Origin: Albula goreensis
Taxonomy: Eukaryota; Chordata; Actinopteri; Albuliformes; Albulidae
Direction: 5' to 3'
NCBI GenBank assembly: GCA_022829145.1
Contig: CM040746.1
Span: 39,033,212 to 39,097,211 of the forward strand
DNA length: 64,000 nucleotides
The translations under genes were made by a program, and so were the position numbers. The notes under the pieces are model-generated. The model saw only the letters and a list, made by a program, of their open reading frames with translations, searched no databases and was not told where the DNA came from. Positions 53,501-64,000 of this stretch are shown in pieces (within the stretch, counting starts at the first letter, position 1; every line of letters starts with the position of its first letter).

Positions 53501-54041
53501 TTTTTTTTTGTTTTTTTCTCTAGATAATTGGACAGTGGTTGTCCATTAGCACATTGAGTAGGCCTTTCGTGAGTGTGTTTGGTATGAAGTCTCAGATCTG
53601 ATGAATATTGACTTGGTGCAATCTGAATGTACTGATATCCATTAGACAGACATTTAACGTTTTGGAAAGCTTCTGCGTCTGAAAGGCCAATCTGTTCCTA
53701 ATGTGATAAAAGTCTCGCAGAGAACCGATTTCATTACAAATCCATTTGACCGGACATTTTAGATACTTTCCAGTTATCTAAAATCCAGGTCCCCTTTTTC
53801 TATGTCTTACTTTAAACCAGTGTTCATGTTTTTCAAAGACTTTGTCCAGAGAGATTACGTTTTAGGTGTGCAATATTTCACTGTGTCAGTAGAAATTACA
53901 CTGGGACTCTTGACTGTGACCTGTATTTATACTAATTAAATTGTAATTAACAAGGATTCCACTAGTAATTGCCAGTACGTTACTGCTATAAATCAGGTAT
54001 TTACATTTTAAAATCAACATTATGTGAGTTTCTAATGCAAT
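50591..54041. other. Intronic interval, no gene seen
   Basis: Apart from the 23-bp repeat at 51834-51926 and a T-rich run near 53499-53518, no element or coding frame is recognised. Confidence 0.45.
51834..51926 (+). repeat. 23-bp CpG-containing minisatellite, 4 copies
   Basis: The unit starts gcgatgtgcgtgtgttcggg and ends gca. There are four copies; the fourth is diverged by CpG-to-TpG/CpA changes (gtgcatgtattcgagg), consistent with methylation-driven decay. Confidence 0.92.
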
Positions 54042-54380
54042 ATGACAAATGTAACAGATCTTGAAAGAGTTCAAACTATCGGCACCCAAACTGCAGGTGA
54101 ATCAGTCACAGGATTGGATAAATTATTTAATATTTCAAGGGGAACGGTGCCAAAAACCATGACAGCAAGAGGAACATTGGTTCAAAGTCAGAGTTTACTG
54201 ACAGGAACGGATAGACACTTAGCAGAATAGCTGCTAAAATCCAAAGTTCATCGGCCTTAGGAATAACCATAGAAGTGAATCTAAACCTCAGTGGCCCGGT
54301 CTGAACACAAACTGTATCTTGCGAGCATCACTAAACTATGGTAGGGCTACAGTAGAGCTGCCATTCAGACGCTGCATGTA
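54042..54380 (+). pseudogene. Tc1/mariner transposase fossil (N-terminal region)
   Basis: From 54042 the frame reads a Tc1-type DNA-binding region: an LERVQTIG segment followed by ESVTGLDKLFNISRGTVPKT, matching the helix-turn-helix pattern of Tc1 transposases (LERG-IVG, ASVT--A-LF-VSR-TVSK). The frame meets TAG at 54228 and then several further stops. In the same frame 54351-54368 reads SRAAIQ, the counterpart of the conserved GRAAI motif after the HTH domains. The catalytic DDE half and the terminal repeats are not seen. It is a dead, truncated copy. Confidence 0.75.
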
Positions 54381-55215
54381 GGTGAGGCCGAAGAGCTTTC
54401 ATTTATAACCTGGTGTATAGGGCACAAATCCTTGACCCTGGGTAGTGCTAGGAAGCACTAATAACCTTTACCCTATAAATCTGGGTGGGTTTTGCTCAGG
54501 GAGAAAGCCTTAAAGTGTGATGTTTCTGTTATTTTGTCAAGCCCGTGTGTTTGTATTTATACTGCATATATATATAGTACAAACACAGAGAAATGCACAC
54601 GCATGCACAAGCCCAAGGGAAAATGTTGCCGCTGATAAACAAATTCTCACCCTCAGAACGGGACGTAGCTTCATCCAGTTCGGCCCTAATGCAACACCTT
54701 CGCATTGTGTATGAATGTGCATACCTTGCAGTGTTCACTCCAGCTATGTGTGAAATACGTAATATAGAGAATGTGTAGCCGCGCCGATGGCCTGAAATAG
54801 ATGGCTGTGGTCATGTGATTGTTTAAAGGGAGGACACAGTGAGAGCACAGTGCTAACGCACGAGAAGTGGCTTCTCTTTGTGAAGTTACACCCTCTGGAG
54901 AGTAATAGGCTCAGTTACGCTACAGTTGACCCCTCTTTTCAACAAGTTTGCGATTTCCAGCATGAATAATAGATCCGTTGCGGAAGCTCAGGAGCGAGTT
55001 TTTCCAGCATCGGCTCTAACGCCTGCCCGGTACCTCGGGAGGGACGCTGCGTTGTGTGTGCGCTTCTGTCAAAATGAGCGTTTTACTCAGAGGCTTGTGT
55101 TTCAACACACTGAAGGGTGTACAATCGCTGTATTTTAAAAATAAATGAAAGTGTTTTTTCATTCTTCTTTCCTCTTCAAACGCAGTTTGATGAGTCTCAA
55201 ATGTACCCAGTAAAG
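54381..55215. other. Intronic interval, nothing recognised
   Basis: Non-coding; it contains a short (AT)n run near 54565-54577. Confidence 0.4.
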
Positions 55216-55403
55216 TAAGCCTATTCACCTCCAGTCCTGGAGGGGGCAGTGTCTAGAGGCCACAGTGTCTGCAGTTATTTGATTCAACCACATGCTGCAC
55301 CACCTGGGGTCATGAATTATCTCACCTCATCAGTTGCACTGGGTGTTTGGGACAAATTTCTATCAACACAATGGCCCTCCAGGACTAGAGCTCAATCGCC
55401 CTG
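55216..55403. mobile_element. Relic with hAT-MITE-type terminal repeats
   Basis: The left end has CTCCAGTCCTGGAGGG (55229-55244). The right end has gccctccaggactagag followed by ctcaatcgccctg (55374-55403), the degenerate counterpart of the 30-bp TIR at 21421-21450. The interior differs from the 21.2-kb copy, so it may be a sister subfamily. No target duplication is visible. Confidence 0.6.
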
Positions 55404-58400
55404 CATTTAACTGTGTTCCCCAAGAAAAAAGAAAACAGATTCCTTTAATCATGAGTTAAAAGTTAAAACATTAAATGTTGTTTCAATCCTGGCTGTTTTA
55501 TTATGTGTTTAAACCAGACAGGAAGTTGCTTTGCACTTAAGAATGCCGGCATTTCCCCTGACGAGAAAGATTAACGAAAACACCATGCTTCGTTAGAAGT
55601 TTAGACTTTTGTAGAAATTAGTGAAAAAAGCTGAGCAAAAACAACAGAGAGGAAATTCACAAACTTACTAAGAATCAAGTAATTCTCCCCTGATCCAAAC
55701 CAACCCTCTCTGTTTTAGGCTTTCCTGTTTTTTCCCTATATCGGAATGCCCAGTCAAGCTAGCAAGCTGTTTTCACTGCCTCCACTGTCAGTTCAGATGA
55801 ACTGTCTCTAAGGAAACGGTTATGTCAACTGCTGCCTCTTTTCTGGATTCAAACCAATCCGTGAGACACCTCCACTCCATGTGTGGGGCCTAAACATCTT
55901 GGGTCACCCGACCACCACCTGGATCAACGGTTCCTGTTCCTTTCACATTACCAATGATTCCAGCCATTGGTTCAGTGTTTCACACACCATGTGGAAATAG
56001 CAGGAGAGTAGATCATGATAATCCCATACCACAAAAAATCCCCAGGCCAGACTGAGCGAGAAATGACACACCTGAATGTATTTTATCACCACGTTAGTGT
56101 GCTAGCTTTCATATTCAAATCGAGTCTTTCAGTGACTCATCTTGGACTGTTAACATTGGCTTGGTGGATTGATGTAACATATATGTAGTAGGTATCAGTT
56201 TATCTATTTAACTTGGTAGGTCATAGAAATACTCGATCTGGGTAGGGATCTCAAGGGATTGTGTAACCAGTAACATATCATGAAGAGAGACAAGTAAGTT
56301 AACACCTCTAATCATTTGACAAGGCCCTTGAGGCGCCCCCTAGTGGGAGGAGGTCTTACATCCATGTACTGAACAGTTCTGCTGTGGTTTAGCTTAGAGG
56401 ATGGCATGGTTGCTAAAAGGAGTGACATTTTTCAGAGATCAAGAATCCATTTCATGTGGCCTGTGCATGTAAAGTCATTGATAAATTGAAAATGTAAGAT
56501 ATCCTTTATCTCCAAAAAAAGAATATTAGAAAAAAAAAATCTCATCCAACAAACAAAAGCCTGCTGGTGAAACCACGGTGATCAGATGATGAATGGGGCA
56601 GAGCACAAAGCGGAGATGTGTGGGAAATGAAGGAGTGTGTGCGTTAGCACGTTTCTGTGCGTTTCACAGCAGATCTGATAAAACAGCTCGCAACCGGAGA
56701 AGCTGCGATACGCCCGTGACCTTGCGAACGTAGTCCTGTGGAGAAGCAGACTGCACTTCACATGTTCTCTGATGAAAAGTCTAAAAGGCTGAAATTAGAA
56801 AAGATTCGCTGAGTTTGCGCGTGCAATGCCAGATCACACCGCTTCTTTCTTTTCCACTTGACAAGGTTGTGACTTATGGCTTGTGCTGCAGGACTTGCTT
56901 GTAAAGAAATGTCACTTGACGGACTGTGGACTGTAGTTAGCCCTATCACAGCTGTGCTAGCCCTATTGCGGTACAAAAATTGTCCCTCTGGAACTGGCGT
57001 TACTAGTGCAAGACCGCTTGCTGTCACCAGTTCTGTTTAAAGCCACTGTCCTAACCATTGTCAAATTAGCCACTGACCCAGTCTTGGTAAGCTGAAAGTG
57101 GTGGTAATTAAATAAAAATAAATAAACTAATCTACCTGAGCTTCAGGAACGATCCTATTCAAAAGAGCTGCCCCAACTGTGATCGTTAAGTATTCTGAAT
57201 ACTGTTTTAGCATCTTGGATGCATCTGTACATATCTAGTACTCACACTTAGGGGCAGATTTGAACTTAAACTGTCAGAAATGTTTGTAGACTGCTCCTCG
57301 ACCGTGTTTTCCATTTAGCCGAATGCACAACCTCTGTCTGCTTTATTTATGTACTGATTTCTTTGCAGCCTTTTTCTGATCGTCTTTGGCCCGGTCAACA
57401 CATTTTAGCTCTCTCCCCCCCATGTCCCGTTTTGGGCAGTTCTCAGCCACATTCGTGTGGCTTATGGTCCTTCTCTGCTTATTTGGAGCTGAACATTCAC
57501 AGCCCGCAGAGCTATGGAAGGGGAGTAGGGTAGATTAGAGACACATACTTTGATCTTGTTTTATTTTTGCACTTACTGCAACAAGCTATTACGAAAAGAA
57601 AATAACACAAATTCCTTTTGGTCCTCTTTTGAGCGACAATAATTACGCATGTTTGCCTTGGATTAAAAGTGGGGTGACATTTCCTGCCACAGGTCTGGCC
57701 GTTCGTCACACCGGCAGTCAGTTCAGGGAAGAGTTTTGTTCCGCTTTAAAGAAAAATGGTGCGGAAAGTGTGGAACCTGGGCCGCCAGAGCATCACGGAT
57801 ATCTACAGGAAGAGATCACATCCACAGCATTGCTCTGAGATTACAGGGTGACTCCATACTCCGTCTGAACACGGTGGAGTTATTCACTCACTCTGCTACC
57901 GCCAAACCTCAGCGCCTCAAGCAAGGACAAAAAGAACGCCCACTTCCTTATACCCAAGAGCAACAAGAGAGAGAGGGGAAAAAACGAATAAGACAAAGGC
58001 AAAGCTCAAGAATAATACTTAATTATTACTCTTAATTTGTTGCTTGTGTATTTAGCTGGAAAATTAAATTTGTAAAGTGTGAATTTGATGAGCATGTAGG
58101 ATAGCTCGTTGATGGTTTATATAGTGCTTGATTGATATGTTGTTGCTGGTGTATGAAGTGCAGGCTGCTAAGGGAAATCACATTGCCTAAAGCTAGTCTT
58201 TGGACAAGGGTAAATAAAGTTATATCCCCTTCTATCTCTGATAGCTGTTGAGCTAGCTGTTAGTCACAGGGCCCACACCATTGACATGCCATTTTATTTT
58301 ATTTTTTTTTTACGGATCAGCAAATGAAAGGTGGCATCACGTTGTCAAGCACTTTGTCTGACTCGCCCCGGCCCCGGTGACAGACGCTAAAAAGGAAAAC

Positions 58401-58970
58401 AATCGGAATGTTCGCTGTCACACTCTCCCGTTGAGATCCTGTTTCAGGGACTGGCAGGGGTGACATGTGGCAGGCTGTAAAAAGCTCGAGCGTCGCCGTG
58501 GACCTTGAGAAATGACTCGTCTGTCTGGGATCAGCCTTCTCACTTGTGACGATCGGCACAGCGTGCTGCATTTTAAAACCGAAAGCTGACACGTAGCTTG
58601 TCGTGCATGTTGTGTCGTATCATATTTGGCCATATTGTTGCTTTCTTAGGACACTGACTCTTCAAACACCACATTCTACAGTTGCAATGCCACGCCCTCC
58701 TACTATGTATTAATTTATCAAAACAGGAGTCTAATAAGGAAGTAAATAAGAATTACTTCCGTTGCGCTTTAGTGCAGCAGTGCCTTTGTCCAACGACTGT
58801 TACAGGCTCTCACCTGTGATTTGATTGGTGCGGTGACATAAAATCGATCAGTAATATGCACTCCAGTCGATTTAAAAGGCTCAAACAGCTGGTAGTCTCT
58901 GTTATTAAAGCTGCTGAAGTGCCTTATCGACAGGCCGACAGACAGACGCACCTCTGCAGCTCAGACTCAC
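55404..58970. other. Intronic interval, no gene seen
   Basis: Non-coding with short open frames only. It contains a CTCF-like site (56333-56346). Confidence 0.45.
56333..56346 (-). promoter_or_regulatory. CTCF-core motif match
   Basis: On the minus strand the sequence is CCACTAGGGGGCGC, matching every position of the CTCF core CCASYAGRKGGCRS. Such sites can anchor chromatin loops or act as insulators. Occupancy cannot be told from sequence. Confidence 0.55.
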
Positions 58971-58980
58971 ACAGGGCCTT

Positions 58981-59190
58981 CCTCCGCCTCGTCATCTAAA
59001 TTCGCTCTCCCTTCACTCCGGCCTGCTCTCTCCGTAATCATCGCCGGCGGACACCACCCCTGACAGCGTGGGCTCGGGACGTCCCGTAAGGAGGGGCACC
59101 CGAAACGAGCGGAACGTCAAAGGCCTCGCCCCGGAGGGCCGTCAGCGGACTTCACAGCCGCTGTGCCGCAGACAGTAAAGAGAGGTCGAG
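58981..59190. other. CpG-rich patch
   Basis: About 23 CpG dinucleotides occur in 210 bp, followed by a G12 run at 59212-59223. No exon or promoter element is recognised. Confidence 0.5.
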
Positions 59191-59761
59191 CCCTTTCTGG
59201 CAGAGGAGGCTGGGGGGGGGGGGTGACTTTGGCTTCAGACCAGAGGAGCGCCAGTGTTTGATCCGCAGAACGGGCAGGGGCCACGGATCAGAGGCTAACG
59301 GCTAACGAGAGGCAGCGGTACGCTCTCACACTCTCATGTGCATGTACTGCTGCAGGAAGAAGGGAAGAGAAATGTTTTGCACACTTTAATTGATTGATAC
59401 AAATTTTTTTGCATCACCTCCAAGAGAGCAGAACCCACGTGGGACCTTGTGAAAAAAGCAAAGCTGTACATTTGAATATAAATGTTTAACGCTGTCAACG
59501 CACTCTACGTGAAAACATCAGACTAATTTAGGACTCCACCGTTTGGGGCAAGCAGCGAGAGGGACTCCTGAATGTGTCGTTTTTTCACCGCACTTCCTGC
59601 GACGGTGAGCTTGAGTTTTACTGTTTGCAGGCCCGTGGTTAAATCGGAACATGAGTCAGTCTTTTTACCGGCCAAACTAATAAATTATGAACAACGCTGT
59701 GAAAACGGACCCCACACATCTGCAGTGATGAGACTCTAACAGTTGGTGGATGGTTTTGATT

Positions 59762-59764
59762 TGT

Positions 59765-59798
<34 letters not shown>

Positions 59799-59832
59799 GT
59801 GTGCGTGTGTGCGTGCATGCGTGTGTGTGTGT
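59762..59832 (+). repeat. (GT)n microsatellite with GTGA/GC variants
   Basis: GT run interrupted by gtgagt and gtgcgt. Confidence 0.92.
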
Positions 59833-62092
59833 TCGAAAGCATCTATTGTACACTGAAATCAGCTTTTCCAGTTCAATTCCCATAAATGGCAGTGTGGAAA
59901 TCAAGGAATGTTTGTTGTTATTCCAAGCATAAATGTATTCAAGCCGCACACGTATATGCATACTTACATTCATATTTGTATGCATGAGCGCACGCACATG
60001 CACATCTACGTACTTACAGTACATGTGGTGCTGAAATGTATTTTAACGTAGCATTTTAACATTTCTGCAGATATTTACTTCAGAATAATATTTAGCATCT
60101 TCAGTGAGTATGAGCGTTTCCATTGGCAGATATAGGGTGAGAAAGCAGCCATGTCTTTACACATTATTTCCTGGCGTAAGTGCACAACAGGTTGCTTTTT
60201 AATGATGTTTACTGGAGGAGTAATTCACATGACTGCTGCTCATATTGATTAGAAGGCAGACCCCACAGGTCCCCCCAGGTGAGACCTCGCTCATTTACCC
60301 TGAGGAAAGGGAACAGAATGATCACATTGAGCTGCAAGCCAATATGTCATGCAAATATGTACATATATATCTCTCCTCAACATTTAAATATGGAAATGGC
60401 AACCAGGATTGCTTCTGTTCAAGTGTTTGATTATGTTTTCTGTTTGTGTTGTTTATACTCTCATGCAAATCGGAACGATGTCGTGCATCTCCGTTCGGGG
60501 TCATGCGGTATTGGCTCTCTAGCCACACCTGGATCGGAACTGTTTGCAGCAGCAACGCCCGTTCTGCTCCGCAGTGTGAACCACCTGCAGCAGGTCAGGC
60601 TAAGTGCACCTGAATACAGACAGGAGTCAGGGGTCAGGTGGCTGTTCCCCTTCTCTCCTGCTGGAGACCCGGAGCTGACCAGTCTCAGAGCCCAGACGGT
60701 CAGGTGTGGGGAGAAATCAGGCCTTTCCCGCCGTTACCGTAGCAGCCATCACCGTGGCAGCTTAGACAATGCCCGGACTCTCTGTGCAGCTTTTAAAAGC
60801 GTTGCGTATTTGACACATTCTTGTCTGTGGCTTAGTTTGTGTCTGAATCTTCACCTTCACCTGACGCCCACCTGTGCTGAGTGGATGTGAGCGTATACAG
60901 ATGGCTATTTTCAGCACAAAAATGGATGAGCAGTTTCTTAGTGCCCTGAACTGTCCTGCATCCAGCAGCGGGGTTTAGGTCTGCAACACGAGGACATCTC
61001 CCCATTCCTCTGGGTCCTTCCCCTGGACAGACATCCCTTCACAAGCGAGGACAAGATGACGTTCGCGGTGTCCTACACATGTTCATACTACTGCCTTTTA
61101 TCGGCACCACTGTAAACGTCGACTGTAGGATTTACGCTGTCATTAGCTCCTAATATCAAAGACCCATCCCTCAAAGAGCACTGGATTATACATGAAATGA
61201 TTTCATATCTCAGAGGCAGAATCTTCTTAGAGACAGGCAGTCCAAAGCGCTTTGACAAGCCTCAGAAACTGATCAAGATGACCCAAAGCAAAGGGTCATG
61301 GGACATGAAAAGAACAAGCCGTCCAAATAGGTAATTGGGCAGCGCGGCTGAAAATGTGAGGAACAGCGCTGTCCGCATGGACTTTGATGGCGTTCTAAAG
61401 GGAAGCGTTGTCAATGCTGTGTTAATTGGTCTCGCCAAGGAACAAACTTTCGTCTTTCAGAAACACTGCCATGTAAGTCTGTTACAGCAGCTCTGCTTCT
61501 TCTTCTCCTTTTCTTATTTAAGGTCTACTTCCTTAGTCAGGATTAATGTACAGGAAGTGGCAGCGTGGAATGGCTGCAATTGTGCACTGATAGACACAAA
61601 GAAATCTAAGACATCGTTCCTTATTAGTGTATAATGTTTTGGACTGTGTCACATTAATGGGTGTCTGTATATATATAATGTTATCTATATAGATTTTTTA
61701 AAGAGGGTTGAGGGTCACGCGGGAGGAAATGTATTGGTTGACAGAAAGGAATCACCCTGTTTTTAGCGGGTGAGTAGAGCATAAATCAACACTGTTTGAT
61801 TTCCCCTTTAAAAGAGGCTCTATCGATCATGGACCTCCTGCCTTTGCATGGCTTAGAACGCGCGATTCGCCAATAATGGCTGTTGATCGATAGTTCCCGG
61901 AAGTAATGCCCCCCCTCCCCCCCCAAGAACCCTGAGGGTTAAACCGGAGGCTCACGCAGGGCTCAGGGGGGTGGGGTATTTAAATCTGTTTCAACCACCT
62001 GCTGCAATGTGCATTTTAAATTTTAATGTTAATTGTTCTGATTGTGCACAATCACCGTGTGTGGAGCAGCAAGGTCTGAACGCATTAGTGCA

Positions 62093-62136
62093 TCTCTCTC
62101 TCTCACACACACCCTCACACGCACACACACACACAC
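62093..62136 (+). repeat. (TC)n(CA)n compound microsatellite
   Basis: A short tctctct run followed by CA repeats with a ccct and a gc interruption. Confidence 0.9.
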
Positions 62137-62227
62137 TGGCCCATAGCATGTATTATACAGTACGACACTGATTAACTTGGCCCCTGTCTGGTAATGGCCT
62201 GAGTTGTGCATTTATGCTGTGGAGCCC

Positions 62228-62444
62228 TGAAATGCTCTCCTGCTCATGGCACCTGAAATGCTCTCCTGCTCATGGCATTTGAGCTGCTCTCCTGCTCATG
62301 GCACCTGAGCTGCTCTCCTGCTCATGGCATTTGAGCTGCTCTCCTGCTCATGGCACCTGAGCTGCTCTCCTGCTCATGGCATTTGAGCTGCTCTCCTGCT
62401 CATGGCACCTGAGCTGCTCTCCTGCTCATGGCATTTGAGCTGCT
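62228..62444 (+). repeat. 26-bp minisatellite, 8 copies, in alternating 52-bp dimers
   Basis: The core ctctcctgctcatggca recurs every 26 bp from 62235 to 62417. The following bases alternate between cctga and tttga, giving an ABABABAB pattern and thus a 52-bp higher-order unit. Confidence 0.95.
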
Positions 62445-62964
62445 GCACACTGTCAGCCCTGTGAGAGGAGTGCTCCTCTGTGCTCTGTTAAAACACAGTG
62501 CTGCCACTTCATTATTTATGCCTCACAGAAAACGAGGGAACTTTCAATGTTGCTCATTATTGTTATTATTATTAGTAGTGGTGGTAGTAGTATTTATTTA
62601 AAATTAATATTTCAGACTTGTAATTCTATTCATTAGCGATTACTCTTATGAGTCAATGCAAATGATAAACTCCAAGATGGACCTCTGCTGAACCATCTGG
62701 TGCAATCAAGGCTGTCCGAATTCATTATGGGGTTTCTGAACTTTACGAGTGGAAAGAAACCCACTGAATCTGATTGACTCACTGACCAATAATCAATATT
62801 ACTAATAAAACTAAATGCAATGATCTTCTACCCTAAAATGTATTCAAGTTTATAACTTGTGGTTAATAGCTTTGGGGATGCATACTCATATTTATAAATA
62901 AGGTGTCTTTGTAGATTGAGTTATCTTGTGCTGAAAGCTTCAGGTTATTATGCATAGGGGTGTA

Positions 62965-62978
62965 GTGCCATCTAGTGG
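62965..62978 (-). promoter_or_regulatory. CTCF-core motif match
   Basis: The minus strand reads CCACTAGATGGCAC, consistent with every position of CCASYAGRKGGCRS. Same orientation as the site at 56333-56346. Confidence 0.5.
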
Positions 62979-63227
62979 TTGTTGTAAAAATTTCAGTTGT
63001 GCAAAGATCAACTAATCATGAACACATACAGTAAGGTAGACGAATAATTATTTTTTGTGTGGTTCTTATTCTTTTTAATGAACAGAAGCCTGTTGATGTG
63101 ATTTATTTTCTGTATGATTCATTGTAAAATTCTGAAGCTTTGAAGAAGAGCCCTTGATTTTGCTGTTTGAGCATAAATGTATGCAAATCGCTGGTTCAGG
63201 AAGGTAGCTGATTAATTAAATTAGGTG

Positions 63228-63290
63228 GTGTAGTTGAGCGGTTAGTGGGAATACATGTGGACAGTGTGACCATTCGGAACTACTGCTGAA
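63228..63290 (+). repeat. Possible tRNA-like SINE fragment
   Basis: tgtagttgagcggttagtgg resembles the box A region of fish tRNA-derived SINEs. A weak box-B-like gaccattcggaact follows. Weak evidence. Confidence 0.3.
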
Positions 63291-64000
63291 ACAGGCCAAG
63301 AAGCAGCACCGCCCGTGGGCCTGCAAAACTGCATCCAGATACCTGAGGTTAACACAACGCTAAAGCTAATTTTACTAGCTGGGTGTGATGCATGGTCTCT
63401 CACAAATATATGACACTGAAATGTGTGTCAACAAGTCAAAGTCATTCAGAGACTGAATACCTGTCAGCGGCTAGCGCAGTGACTGTCAAAACGAGAAGGG
63501 GATTTGAAACAACAACCAGCTAACAACACGCACCTTCAGCTGCTGTTTGTGTGTTTTTTTACATCGGTGACAAACACAGTCGCTGTGTTGTCCCTTTTTC
63601 TACTTTTCAGCTTTCCCTTTTCAAGCTCTCCAGAAAGCCCTCGGAATGAGTGGGAGCTGGAGAGATTAGCGATCCCAGTCTTCAGGCTCAGAAGTCTGAT
63701 GCTATGGGACCGGTTCTGGCAACAGCTGGGCGGGATTCTATCCGGCAGATTTGTTTCCGACTCGTACAGCACAGCCTGGACAAGTCTGTTCCCTGAGAGG
63801 GAAAAAAAAACCACCACTTTGCATGTCTCTGTGTTAACTTAAAATTCAAGACATTTTGCATGTTCTCCGCGTTCATTCAGTATTTATGAAATTATGTCAT
63901 CCGCTGCACAGTGAAGGCTCCCTACTGCCAGCGCAGATCAGAGTTCGCTAGCAAATGAGCTATACGCTGCTAAGCCCCTGGCGAGCCCTGGCACACAGAA

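Larger units (their letters stand above)
59191..62226. other. Intronic interval, no gene seen
   Basis: It contains two microsatellites (59762-59832 and 62093-62136) and a C-run near 61909-61925. A 203-codon open frame at 60279-60890 shows no family motif, is not repeat-driven and is judged accidental. Confidence 0.45.
27783..64000 (+). other. gpc6: Presumed glypican intron downstream of the second exon (to window end)
   Basis: The next conserved glypican exon, with its Cys-Trp-Asn motif, was sought by eye and not found. The remaining 36 kb therefore looks like one intron, unless a diverged exon was missed. Long introns are characteristic of GPC6. No nested gene was recognised. Confidence 0.6.
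62445..64000. other. Intronic interval to window end, no gene seen
   Basis: AT-rich. It contains a CTCF-like site (62965-62978) and a possible SINE fragment (63228-63290). No glypican exon or other coding sequence is recognised. Confidence 0.45.

Noticed and set aside
60279-60890. 203-codon open frame not made of repeats
   Set aside because: It shows no recognisable domain, splice pattern or codon character, and is plausible by chance in 64 kb of six frames.

Overview
The window is vertebrate nuclear DNA, most likely from a ray-finned fish. It is almost entirely intron of one gene. The fish call rests on repeat types typical of teleost genomes: a tRNA-headed SINE whose tail contains the 'cttttatccaaagcgactta' core, a fossil Tc1 transposase, short hAT-type elements with CAGGGGTGTCAAACTC ends, and abundant (GT)n/(CA)n. 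There is no bacterial-style gene density, no operon and no CRISPR array.

Two protein-coding exons can be supported, both on the + strand: 21940-22070 (44 codons, the first split) and 27639-27782 (48 codons). Both have canonical AG/GT borders and compatible phases, and they are separated by a 5,568-bp intron. Together they encode a continuous stretch of a glypican of the GPC4/GPC6 type. Residue and length comparison favours GPC6. Glypicans are GPI-anchored heparan-sulfate proteoglycan core proteins that modulate Wnt, Hedgehog, BMP and FGF signalling. An RAAR tetrapeptide lies where family members carry their convertase cleavage site. The preceding and following exons are not visible, so 1-21939 and 27783-64000 are read as (parts of) large introns, as expected for GPC6.

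Layout: 1-21939 is AT-rich intron with a 29-bp minisatellite (6.1 kb), a 398-bp GT microsatellite (11.55-11.95 kb), SINE-like relics (5.2, 18.3, 18.5 kb) and an intact 206-bp hAT-type MITE at 21245-21450 with a perfect 8-bp target-site duplication. The intron between the exons holds a SINE, a 137-bp tandem duplication and an orphan CpG island (about 24.98-25.37 kb). Downstream of 27783 the DNA is unusually rich in minisatellites: 39-bp x 8 (31.8 kb), a 10/6-bp composite (42.8-43.5 kb), 48-bp x 30 (44.7-46.1 kb), 24-bp x 12 (47.9 kb), 23-bp x 4 (51.8 kb) and 26-bp x 8 (62.2 kb). It also holds CpG-rich patches (30.6 and 59.0 kb), G-quadruplex-like runs, a fossil Tc1 transposase (54.0 kb) and two good CTCF-core matches (56.3 and 63.0 kb).

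The long open frames over the repeat arrays are by-products of repeat units that lack stops, often with unit lengths divisible by three; they are not genes. I found no convincing undescribed biological system. The most useful leads are the 48-bp array with its three-unit internal pattern, the orphan CpG island, the freshly preserved hAT element and the same-oriented CTCF-like sites.
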